From Verrucomicrobiota bacterium (GTDB lineage: Bacteria > Verrucomicrobiota > Verrucomicrobiia > Limisphaerales > AV2): a DNA stretch of 6,746 nucleotides. This document shows positions 1-6,610 of the stretch, one piece after another. Both the position numbers and the translations under genes were made by a program. Below the pieces are notes generated by a model that was not told the DNA's origin, did not search any database, and saw only the letters and a list, made by a program, of their open reading frames with translations. Each line of letters opens with the position of its first letter. The first letter of the stretch is position 1. The stretch is from the NCBI GenBank assembly GCA_003218935.1, contig QHPA01000295.1, positions 1 to 6,746 on the forward strand, given 5' to 3'.

Positions 1-1
1 C

Positions 2-541
2 GCACAAACGTTTGTTTGGGACGTGCCGCTGGGCGATTATTTCGAGAAGATCGCGAAACAAGCGAAGAACCCCAAGGCCGTCGCCAATTGGGTCATCAAC
101 AATCTAAGGGCGAAAATGGCAGAAGCACTCCTCACCCCGTCCCTCTCCCCATCCGATGGGGAGAGAGTGGCGAAGCCGGGTGAGGGGCTGGCCAACATGA
201 AATTCAAACCCGAAGCCATTCTTGAACTCGTCGGCCTGGTGGAGAACAAAACCATCAGCACCGCCATCGCACAGCAGGTCTTCGACGAAATGTTCGACAC
301 CGGCGAATCGCCGGCGGCCATTGTTCTGAAGAAAGGATTGGCTCAGGTGAGCGACAGGAGCGCGATTGAAAAATTCTGCGAGGAGGTCATCGCCGCGAAT
401 CAGGGGCCGGTTGCTGACTTCAAAAACGGCAGAGCCGCAGCCCTGAATTTCCTCAAAGGCCAGGTGATGAAACTGAGCAAAGGCAAGGCAAACCCGAATT
501 TGGTTGGCGAAATCCTCGAGCGGAAGCTGAAACAACCTTGA
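2..541 (+). CDS. gatB: Asp-tRNA(Asn)/Glu-tRNA(Gln) amidotransferase subunit B, C-terminal part (5' end outside window)
   Basis: GatB works in the cytoplasmic GatCAB complex, which converts mischarged Glu-tRNA(Gln) or Asp-tRNA(Asn) to the correct amide using ammonia from GatA. The frame is open from base 2, so the catalytic cradle lies upstream and only about 179 residues are visible. They contain the end of the helical domain (NPKAVANWVINNL) and then the YqeY-like tail domain that contacts tRNA. The tail shows the family pattern from KPEAILELVGLVENKTIS through DFKNGRAAALNFLKGQVMK to the signature GKANPNLVGEILERKL close to the stop. Compared from memory with Bacillus GatB, the linker between NW and the tail domain is about 17-20 residues longer. 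The extra residues coincide with a palindromic DNA repeat at 130-186, kept in frame. Stop TGA is at 539-541. The family assignment is firm; the first in-window GTG at 23 is not a real start. Confidence 0.95.
   Translation, partial: AQTFVWDVPLGDYFEKIAKQAKNPKAVANWVINNLRAKMAEALLTPSLSPSDGERVAKPGEGLANMKFKPEAILELVGLVENKTISTAIAQQVFDEMFDTGESPAAIVLKKGLAQVSDRSAIEKFCEEVIAANQGPVADFKNGRAAALNFLKGQVMKLSKGKANPNLVGEILERKLKQP
130..186. repeat. Palindromic repeat element inserted in frame within gatB
   Basis: The sequence shows two nested inverted repeats. The outer arms are CCTCACCC (130-137) and GGGTGAGG (178-185). The inner arms are CTCTCCCCAT (143-152) and ATGGGGAGAG (156-165), around a 3-nt CCG loop. The element is about 57 bp, a multiple of three, and is read through without a stop as roughly LTPSLSPSDGERVAKPGEG. 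This low-complexity peptide, rich in Pro, Ser and Gly, does not resemble the surrounding GatB sequence. Repeats of this CTCACCCC...CTCTCCCC...GGGGAGAG...GGGTGAGG style are usually intergenic in large environmental bacterial genomes. That comparison is from memory, and no second full copy lies in this window. The exact insertion borders are not defined. Confidence 0.8.
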
Positions 542-731
542 AGCCCGCTTACGCCTGTGAAAATTCAACATCCCACGGTCATGAGCGACGTTTTCAAACT
601 GGCCGCAATTCTTGAGTTCGACCTCGAACTGGAAGGGTGAGGGCAGCCGTTGGACATTTGACAATTGGTTTCATTTCAGAAATTTCCTTTGGCAATTGAA
701 GATCAAGGCTCTGCGGCCGGCCATTCTGGAT

Positions 732-873
732 TCACTTCCGACGGTCGGATCGGGCAGTGACATCGATCGCATCGGCTTCCCGGCCTTTCTTCCCATCGCG
801 GTACATCAGCAAGAGGCCGGTTTGAGACGGCGAGGCCGCGCCGCCGCCGGGCACTCCCACCTCGGCCGGCGGG
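732..873 (-). pseudogene. Out-of-frame C-terminal tail of the subtilase (single-base frameshift)
   Basis: On the minus strand, the frame that takes over near 873 reads PPAEVGVPGGGAASPSQTG, then LLLMYRDGKKGREADAIDV and TARSDRRK, and stops at TGA 734-732. This is balanced, protein-like sequence. The annotated frame over the same DNA gives ARRPRWECPAAARPRRLKPA and stops at 806. Adding one C to the CCC run (minus strand, 873-871) turns ACT GCC CGC into ACT GCC CCG CCG and joins the frames as MVYTAPPAEVGV. The repaired protein would have 1016 residues. The cause may be a real mutation or a sequencing or assembly error in a homopolymer. No canonical -1 slippery heptamer is present, so programmed frameshifting is unlikely. 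If the mutation is real, the catalytic domain remains intact and only the C-terminal tail is changed. Confidence 0.75.
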
Positions 874-3781
874 CAGTATAGACCATCCCTTCGATCAAGT
901 CCGTCGGCGCTCCCGTGAAATAGTTGTCGAAGGCGACCACGGTGAAGCTGAACTGCGTATCCGGCGTCAGGCCGAGGTCCGCGAGCGGCGCGGTCAGGAT
1001 GGCGTTGGCGGAATTCAAATCGGCATCGGTGAAGAACTCCGGCGTAACTGTGCCGTCCTTCAGATTGACGACGCTCACCACGTTCTGGCCGCTGGCTCCG
1101 AAGCCGCCCAACTCGCTGTTGAACAGCGCGAAGTCGAATTCTCCATCGAGGTTGTTGTCGATGAAAACATCGAACTCGGCCGGATAGTTCGGGTGCGACC
1201 GCTGGCCGAAAGTGCTGATGGCAAACTGAATGCCGAACTCGCCGCCGCCAATGCCGACCAACCGCGCGCCGACCGACCGGAGATCTATAATCGCGAAGTT
1301 GTCGCCGGGCCCCGGCAGGAACTTCTTCTTGATCCGCGGGCTGGTGCCGGTCAGCGAGAATACGTCCACGCGGCCGTCGACTGCGCCTCTATTGTTCCGA
1401 AGGATGAGCGTCCCTTTGCCCTCGCGGTCCAGTTGCAGATTGTCCGTTAAAACCTCAACGTCTGCGGCGCGATGAGGAAGGATTTGCCAGGGCAGATGCA
1501 CCGTGTCGGAGGATTCCACCAACGTGAGATAACCGTCGAACTCGGCTGCCTCCAGCGAGGAACCCGCGCCGCCGAGCGAACCGCCGTTGAGTTTCCAGAT
1601 CGGCAGCTTGCTGGCCTTCACTTTGAGCCGGAAATCGAACTGCGCGCTGCCGTTCGCCGGGACAAGCACGGCAGGCGGCGCATCGACTGTTACGGCCCCG
1701 GTGGCGGTGTCGGCGGCGTATCGGAACTGCGATGAAATCGCGTAGCGGCGCGAGCGGTTGGCATAGTTGCGCACGGTGACACGCTTCGAGAAGGCAGCGT
1801 CCCGAGACAGCGCATGGTAACCGAATGAAAGACTGCCGGTCGAATCGTCGGCGTCCCATGCGGCGGTGGTGCTCTTGAGCGCTTTGTCCACGCGCACTTC
1901 GCCTCCGGCGATGCGGGTGATCGGTGCCAACACGCCCGGGAACAGCGCCGGATCAGTTTGCATGTCCCTTTCCGCCGTATTCATGAGCAGCGTCTTGATC
2001 TCCATCGCCGCGCGCTTGGGATAGGCTTGAATCAACAGGGCGGCGCTGCCCGCGACCATGGGCGTCGCGCCGGAAGTTCCGCCAAAGGCGGTTGCGCCGT
2101 CGCCGGTGCCGACTTCCGCCGAAACCGACGCGCCGGGAGCACCAATGTCGGGCTTGATCGCGTTGTAGCTGTAACTCGGGCCGCGCGCCGACGAGGCAAC
2201 CATGCTACCGATGAGTGGAACGAAGACAGTCGGTGAAATCGTCACGTTCACTGCCATCGAATGGGCCAATTGGGTCTTAATGCTGTCCGCAACGTCCTTC
2301 GTGATGACGAGCGTCTCGACGAACGTGTCGCCACCGCCGAAAGCGAACGAGATCGGGTCGCCTGGCGCGACCAACCCGAGCAGCACGCCAATGGCGCCCG
2401 CCTTGGCCGCGCGATCCACTTTCAGACTGACCGCGCACCCGCCGCGATCGATTAACGCCACTTTACCCGCCGGATTCGCCAGGTAGGGGTCCTCCGGATC
2501 ACCTGGCTTCACTGCGTCCGCTGGGCAGCCCCGGCCGACAAATACTATGTCGCCGGTGAAGCCCGAAACAATCGGAGCCCAGCCGATGGTTTCGGTGTTA
2601 AGATAATGTCCGGTAATTTCCGCCGGCGAGTTGATGACGAGCGGGAACCGCTTCGCGCTGGGCACCTGCGTCTGGGCCACGCTGATAACTTCCGGCGTCG
2701 TGCTCGGCGAGCTGACGATGTAAGGGTGATTCGCTTCGTTGCCAGCCGCCGCCACCACGATGACGCCAAGCCGGACCGCGTTTGCCGTCGCTTCGCTCAA
2801 ATCGTCCTCCCGCTGCCCGTAGGCCGAACCCAGCGACAGGTTGACGACATCGACCGCATCCGAGATGTCGCCGTCGCCGTTTGGATCGAGAATGAAATCC
2901 ATGGCCTGGAGCAGGGCGACTCCGTTGCACGAGGAGGCCGTGGAGCTGCAAACCTTCACGGCGTAGAGCTTGACACCTGGAGCAACACCTTTGGCTCCAC
3001 CGATGATGTCCGCGACATGCGTGCCGTGCCCGTTGAAATCAATCGGGTCGGGGTCCGGCGCCAGATCACCGTCGGGCCAGACCTCACCCACAAAATCAAA
3101 GCCGCCAATGACCTTTGCCGTGGGAAACAATCCGTCGGTCGTCGTGTTCTTCGGGTCGCTCGAGTCGGCCCCGTAAGCCGCTGCATACGCATCCACGGTT
3201 CCGGGTCCGCCAAACTCCTTGTGAGTGTAATCGATTCCGGTGTCGAGCACAGCGACAGTCACGCCGTCTCCTTTGAATCCGGCAGCCTGCACAGTCTTCG
3301 CTCCGATGTAGGGGACTGTTTCGCTCAGGTCCAACTGGTAAACGCCCACGGGCCGGATGGACACCACGTTCGGCAGACCGGCAATCGCGGAAACGCGGGA
3401 GGCGTCCACGCTCATGATCACAGCGTTGAGCGCCTTGGTCAGCCGCGCGATTTCATGGCCGTCCATTGCGCGAACGGCTTGCATGAGTTCGTCATGTTTG
3501 CGGGAGAGTTGGCTGACGTGCTCGCGTTGCTGGACTCGCGTCAACCGTCCGCCGGACCGCTTGGCCCCCTCGCCCTGGGCCACCGCCAGCGGCACGTCGC
3601 CGAGGCGCACCACAATCTCGACCTCTCCGACTGCCTGCTTCAACCGTGAATCGACGACCGCTGCGGTGCCGGCTGGCAGGGCCAAATTGGATACGTCCAC
3701 CACCGGCGAGGGTTCGGCGCAGAGCGAAAGCGCCGCCGTAGCGAGCAGCAGGACCAGGCAGAGACGAAAACAGTTGCGCAT
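806..3781 (-). CDS. Secreted S8 family subtilisin-like serine protease with PA insert (C-terminus frameshifted)
   Basis: This is a Vpr-like extracellular or periplasmic serine endopeptidase. The 991-residue reading frame starts at ATG 3781, chosen because a signal peptide follows directly (MRNC, hydrophobic LVLLLATAALSL, likely cleavage near residues 21-22) and GGAGG lies just upstream. Residues ~50-150 look like an I9 inhibitor prodomain. The catalytic triad is visible: Asp180 (AVLDTGID), His252 (FNGHGTHVAD) and Ser570 (GGTSGATPMVAG), with the oxyanion Asn348 in AAAGNEA. A protease-associated (PA) domain at ~405-500 interrupts the catalytic domain. Residues ~640-775 look like an Fn3-type domain, followed by more beta-rich sequence. 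There are Ca-loop-like motifs DPNGDGDIS (299-307) and DNNLDGEFD (875-883). Cys279/Cys285 and Cys419/Cys449 could form disulfides. From residue ~971 the protein becomes Arg/Pro-rich and ends abruptly; the expected ending continues in another frame to 732. The gene is monocistronic, with no clear neighbour partner, and the substrate is unknown. Confidence 0.93.
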   Translation of the reverse strand: MRNCFRLCLVLLLATAALSLCAEPSPVVDVSNLALPAGTAAVVDSRLKQAVGEVEIVVRLGDVPLAVAQGEGAKRSGGRLTRVQQREHVSQLSRKHDELMQAVRAMDGHEIARLTKALNAVIMSVDASRVSAIAGLPNVVSIRPVGVYQLDLSETVPYIGAKTVQAAGFKGDGVTVAVLDTGIDYTHKEFGGPGTVDAYAAAYGADSSDPKNTTTDGLFPTAKVIGGFDFVGEVWPDGDLAPDPDPIDFNGHGTHVADIIGGAKGVAPGVKLYAVKVCSSTASSCNGVALLQAMDFILDPNGDGDISDAVDVVNLSLGSAYGQREDDLSEATANAVRLGVIVVAAAGNEANHPYIVSSPSTTPEVISVAQTQVPSAKRFPLVINSPAEITGHYLNTETIGWAPIVSGFTGDIVFVGRGCPADAVKPGDPEDPYLANPAGKVALIDRGGCAVSLKVDRAAKAGAIGVLLGLVAPGDPISFAFGGGDTFVETLVITKDVADSIKTQLAHSMAVNVTISPTVFVPLIGSMVASSARGPSYSYNAIKPDIGAPGASVSAEVGTGDGATAFGGTSGATPMVAGSAALLIQAYPKRAAMEIKTLLMNTAERDMQTDPALFPGVLAPITRIAGGEVRVDKALKSTTAAWDADDSTGSLSFGYHALSRDAAFSKRVTVRNYANRSRRYAISSQFRYAADTATGAVTVDAPPAVLVPANGSAQFDFRLKVKASKLPIWKLNGGSLGGAGSSLEAAEFDGYLTLVESSDTVHLPWQILPHRAADVEVLTDNLQLDREGKGTLILRNNRGAVDGRVDVFSLTGTSPRIKKKFLPGPGDNFAIIDLRSVGARLVGIGGGEFGIQFAISTFGQRSHPNYPAEFDVFIDNNLDGEFDFALFNSELGGFGASGQNVVSVVNLKDGTVTPEFFTDADLNSANAILTAPLADLGLTPDTQFSFTVVAFDNYFTGAPTDLIEGMVYTARRPRWECPAAARPRRLKPASC

Positions 3782-3785
3782 ATGA

Positions 3786-3790
3786 CCTCC
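3786..3790 (-). promoter_or_regulatory. Ribosome binding site of the subtilase gene
   Basis: The minus strand reads GGAGGTCATATG, with GGAGG ending four bases before ATG 3781. The spacing is short but the match is strong. Together with the signal peptide that begins at this ATG, it decides the start over the longer reading frame reaching back to 3889, whose extra residues are not signal-like. Confidence 0.65.
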
Positions 3791-3854
3791 GGATGTTGTT
3801 GATGATCGTTCGGCTCCGAGAGGGAAAGAACTTTTGTTCTCCACCCATGTAATT

Positions 3855-3891
3855 ATGTCAAGCAATACGCTTCCACCGGTCAATGTCAAGC
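3855..3891 (-). promoter_or_regulatory. Tandem GCTTGACAT motif in the subtilase/mpl divergent region
   Basis: On the minus strand the 9-mer GCTTGACAT occurs twice (3891-3883 and 3863-3855), 28 bases start to start. Each copy contains a perfect -35-like TTGACA. No good -10 box sits at 16-18 bp from either copy, although CATAAT overlaps the downstream one. The pair lies 75-110 bp upstream of the subtilase start and also upstream of mpl on the other strand. It could be a pair of -35 elements or a direct-repeat operator. This is inferred from position and repetition only. Confidence 0.3.
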
Positions 3892-3993
3892 GCCTTACAG
3901 GGCCGGCGCTTCGTCGTCGCGCGGCCGAGGCGTGCTGCGTGGATTTTTCATTTCCTGCTTTTCTGCCCGTTCAGTTACGACATCATCTGGCCA

Positions 3994-5388
3994 ATGTGGT
4001 CGGACGTTAGATCAGTTCACTTTGTCGGCATCTGCGGCACGGCGATGGCGTCCGTTGCGTCCGCGATGCGGGAGAAGGGATTTCAGGTTACTGGCTCCGA
4101 TCAGAACGTGTATCCGCCGATGTCCACGGTTCTGGCGGAGCAGAAGATCGAGGTGAAGAATGGTTACGCCGAGCGAAATCTCGCGCATAAACCGGACCTC
4201 GTTGTCATCGGCAACGCGATTTCGCGCGGCAATCCGGAAGCGGAGTTCGTGCTCGATCACAAGCTGCGTTATTGCTCGCTGCCGGAGTTACTGAAGGAAC
4301 TTTTCATCCGCGGCAAACGTTCCATCGTCGTCGCGGGCACGCATGGCAAGACCACTACGACGGCGCTGCTCGCCTGGGTCCTGGAACACAACGGGCTGGC
4401 TCCGAGCTACCTCGTCGGCGGGATTCCGAATAATTTCGGCCGGGGGGCGCGGTTCAGCGACAGCGAATGGATCGTCATCGAAGGGGACGAATACGACACC
4501 GCGTTTTTCGACAAGCGAAGCAAGTTTGTTCATTACCTGCCGGAGGTCGCGGTCATCAACAACCTGGAGTTCGACCACGCCGACATTTTCGAGAACCTGG
4601 CCGCCATCCAGACGTCGTTCAAGCACTTCATCCGACTGATTCCGCGCATCGGCCTGCTGTTGGCCAATGGCGACGACCTGAACCTTGCGCCGCTGCTCAA
4701 CGTGACGCATTGTCCGGTCAAACGCTTCGGCCTCGGCGAGGACAACGCCGTGCACGGGTTCAATCTCAAGCTGGCGCCGACGGCATCGGAGTTTGAAATT
4801 CCCAGCTTCAAGTTTCACCTCAACCTCGTCGGCGAATTGAACGTGCGCAACGCGCTTGCGGTCGTGGCCGCCGCCAAGCATTGCGGCCTGTCAAATAAGC
4901 AGATTCAGTCCGGGTTCGACACATTCAAAGGCATCAAGCGACGGATGGAGGTGCGCGGCATTGCCGGCGGCGTGACGGTGGTGGACGACTTTGGACATCA
5001 TCCGACGGCGATTCGCGAAACACTTCGCGCTTTACGAATCAAATACCCGCGCCAGAAAATCTGGGCTGTCTTCGAGCCGCGCTCGAACACGACCCGGCGC
5101 AACGTTTTTCAAGCCGAGCTGGTCAGCGCCTTCGCCGACGCCGACGCCGTGGTGGTCGCGCAGGTGACGCGTTTGGAGTTGCTTTCCCCACAGGAGCGGC
5201 TTGATCCGGAGCGACTGATGCAGGATTTGCTGGCGAGCGGCAAACCGGCGGACTATCTGCCCGGCGTGGAAACGATTCTGGCCCACGTGGCGAAAAACGC
5301 GCAGGGTGGCGATGTCATTTGCGTCTTCAGCAACGGCGGGTTTGGTGGCATCCACGGCAAGCTGTTGGAACGACTGGGGCACCTTTAA
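3994..5388 (+). CDS. mpl: UDP-N-acetylmuramate:L-alanyl-gamma-D-glutamyl-meso-diaminopimelate ligase (murein peptide ligase)
   Basis: Mpl is a cytoplasmic Mur-ligase family enzyme that uses ATP to join recovered murein tripeptide to UDP-MurNAc, returning cell-wall fragments to peptidoglycan synthesis. With the start at ATG 3994 the protein has 464 residues, close to the ~457 of E. coli Mpl. Visible motifs, in order: the N-terminal nucleotide-binding GICGTAM (12-18), the Mpl-type SDQNVYPPMSTVL (35-47), the ATP P-loop GTHGKTTTT (115-123), GGIPNNFGRGARF (142-154), EGDEYDTAFFD (163-173) and NNLEFDHADIF (189-199). The C-terminal ligase domain carries NVRNALA (283-289), DDFGHHPTAI (331-340) and EPRSNTTRRNVF (361-372). 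SDQNVYPPMST and DDFGHHPTAI point to Mpl rather than MurC. An in-frame ATG at 3883 would add 37 residues, but family conservation begins just after 3994. Neither start has a clear Shine-Dalgarno. The gene converges on the TPR gene with 27 bp between stops and no obvious terminator. Confidence 0.95.
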   Translation: MWSDVRSVHFVGICGTAMASVASAMREKGFQVTGSDQNVYPPMSTVLAEQKIEVKNGYAERNLAHKPDLVVIGNAISRGNPEAEFVLDHKLRYCSLPELLKELFIRGKRSIVVAGTHGKTTTTALLAWVLEHNGLAPSYLVGGIPNNFGRGARFSDSEWIVIEGDEYDTAFFDKRSKFVHYLPEVAVINNLEFDHADIFENLAAIQTSFKHFIRLIPRIGLLLANGDDLNLAPLLNVTHCPVKRFGLGEDNAVHGFNLKLAPTASEFEIPSFKFHLNLVGELNVRNALAVVAAAKHCGLSNKQIQSGFDTFKGIKRRMEVRGIAGGVTVVDDFGHHPTAIRETLRALRIKYPRQKIWAVFEPRSNTTRRNVFQAELVSAFADADAVVVAQVTRLELLSPQERLDPERLMQDLLASGKPADYLPGVETILAHVAKNAQGGDVICVFSNGGFGGIHGKLLERLGHL

Positions 5389-5415
5389 ATACTCCAAGGC
5401 CCTTCTTCAAGAGGA

Positions 5416-6387
5416 TTATTTGACTGACGAAGGCGGTGGCGCGTTTGTTCCCCTGGCTTCGGCTTCCTGTTTTTCGAGGTTTCGGAGCAGACGATTTTTC
5501 AACACATCGTAAACTTCATTGGTCACGCTCTTGAGGTCTTTGCGGGCTTCATCGAAACGTCCGGCGTTGAGTTTGAATCTGGCCAGATGCACAAAGACCC
5601 CTTCGCGGTCGGTCTCGTTGGGAGCGACTTTCAGCGCATATTCCCACGCGGCGAGCGCCTCGTCGGTTGGCACGGGTTTTATCCCGTAGTAGGTCATGGC
5701 GTAGTCGCTGGCGAGTACAAAGTTGTTCGGGTCAAGCTCGATCGCCTGGCGGTAGAGTCCGAGCGATTTGCTGAAGACCTGCTGTTCATTTATTTTGTAA
5801 AATTCCATTGCGTCCTGGCGAAAGAGGAAAACCGTCGTGGCGAAATTCTGGTAATAAACCGGCTCCCGGGGGTTCAGCTCGATGGCTTTGGCGTAATATT
5901 CAAAGGCCTTTTTCACCGGACTGCGGTGGCCATAGTGGTTCGCCAGATTGTTCCACGCGGCGGGATTTTTAGGGTCCAGTTCGCGGGCCTTTTCCCAATG
6001 TTCCACCCCGCCCTCTTCGTCGTGGGTATCGTGGAGGAAACTGCCGTAGGCCAGCTGGGCGCGGGCGTGTTCAGGATGCCGTCGCAGGAAATCCTCGTAA
6101 GCCGCGCGGACGGGTTTGAGCCGCTGCTCGACGCGAGCGCGCAGCGTGGCGCCGGGCAGACCCGCGCCTTGTTCGCGGAAAGCTGCTTCGTCGCGGATCC
6201 ATTTGTCCACTTCCTCCTGCGCGGCGTCGTCCTGCTCCAAAAGTTTCTGATACTCCTTTTCCACCGGGTCGTTCGGATCAGGGACATTCACCAGAGCGCC
6301 CGTCGTTTGCGCGACGAAATTGCTTAAGGCCGCGGGTTGGTTCGTAGCAACGAGCGCGCTCAGGAGGCCAATCAATAAATTGCTCAC
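5416..6387 (-). CDS. Tetratricopeptide-repeat protein, probably exported
   Basis: The 323-residue product has a hydrophobic N-terminus (LLIGLLSALVA, residues 4-14) that could be a short signal peptide or anchor without much positive charge. An acidic, charged helical region follows (~40-100). Several TPR-like helix pairs then follow: ~109-141 (YGSFLHD...WEKARELDPKN), ~142-175 (AWNNLANHYG...YYAKAIELNPRE), ~176-222 with ~13 extra residues before YRQAIELDPNN, ~223-256 (AMTYYG...WEYALKVAPNE) and ~262-295. The C-terminus is a charged tail ending in GTNAPPPSSVK. TPR arrays mediate protein-protein contacts, and nothing here identifies the partner or process. The start is uncertain. The frame opens after a TAG at 6399-6397, and GTG 6387 is the first usable codon but has a GGAG only one base away. 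TTG 6375 is an alternative. The gene is divergent from the partial gene at 6611. Confidence 0.85.
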   Translation of the reverse strand: MSNLLIGLLSALVATNQPAALSNFVAQTTGALVNVPDPNDPVEKEYQKLLEQDDAAQEEVDKWIRDEAAFREQGAGLPGATLRARVEQRLKPVRAAYEDFLRRHPEHARAQLAYGSFLHDTHDEEGGVEHWEKARELDPKNPAAWNNLANHYGHRSPVKKAFEYYAKAIELNPREPVYYQNFATTVFLFRQDAMEFYKINEQQVFSKSLGLYRQAIELDPNNFVLASDYAMTYYGIKPVPTDEALAAWEYALKVAPNETDREGVFVHLARFKLNAGRFDEARKDLKSVTNEVYDVLKNRLLRNLEKQEAEARGTNAPPPSSVK

Positions 6388-6461
6388 ACTCCAAGCCTAA
6401 CATCGGGCGTACAAAGAACAATCCAGTTCTGGCCTGGAACGGAAGAAGGCCTCGGCAAGTT

Positions 6462-6482
6462 CGGCGGCGCCCGCTGTTTTTT
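6462..6482 (+). terminator. Terminator-like hairpin with T-run upstream of the 6611 gene
   Basis: CGGCGG (6462-6467) can pair with CCGCTG (6471-6476), including one G-T pair, around a 3-base CGC loop. Six T follow immediately (6477-6482). This has the form of a small intrinsic terminator on the plus strand. No plus-strand gene ends nearby (mpl stops more than 1 kb upstream). It could therefore limit stray transcription, end an antisense or leader RNA, or attenuate the gene at 6611. The stem is short and may be chance in GC-rich DNA. Confidence 0.3.
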
Positions 6483-6610
6483 GTTTCCGCTCTCGCCGCA
6501 ATCTTCACCTTGCTTCAATAGAACACGCGCACGATGCGCAGCGTGAAACCTCAACACTGCGCTTACTCCGGAGTTGCGCGGCGAGTTCACACTCGTTAAA
6601 GATTTGCGTC

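Noticed and set aside
615..630. Hairpin AGTTCG/CGAACT as a gatB terminator
   Set aside because: The stem is only six base pairs and no T-run follows on either strand.
581..640. Tiny 19-residue open frame MSDVFKLAAILEFDLELEG after gatB
   Set aside because: It has no ribosome site, no known family and is too short to support; it may be part of repeat-derived spacer sequence.
662..698. CAATTG...CAATTG pair as a terminator for gatB or the subtilase
   Set aside because: The arms are themselves short palindromes, pairing breaks after six bases and no T-run follows.
864..880. Programmed -1 ribosomal frameshifting at the subtilase tail
   Set aside because: No X-XXY-YYZ slippery heptamer occurs at the junction. 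A missing base in a homopolymer explains the data more simply.
2606..3649. Long plus-strand open frame (347 codons) opposite the subtilase
   Set aside because: It lies wholly antisense to well-conserved subtilase catalytic sequence and its product has no recognisable domain. It is an open antisense frame caused by GC-rich codon use.
3827..3840. AGAAC-TTTT-GTTCT inverted repeat in the subtilase leader as an operator
   Set aside because: The arms are only five bases around a 4-base loop, with no second copy or known regulator site to support it.
4288..4881. Minus-strand open frame (197 codons) inside mpl
   Set aside because: It is a shadow of the highly conserved Mpl central domain.
5587..6327. 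Plus-strand open frame (246 codons) opposite the TPR gene
   Set aside because: The minus-strand frame has clear TPR periodicity, while the antisense product has no family-like pattern.
6570..6602. TTGCGC...TTAAAG as a sigma-70 promoter for the 6611 gene
   Set aside because: Both boxes match poorly and would place the transcription start almost at the ATG.
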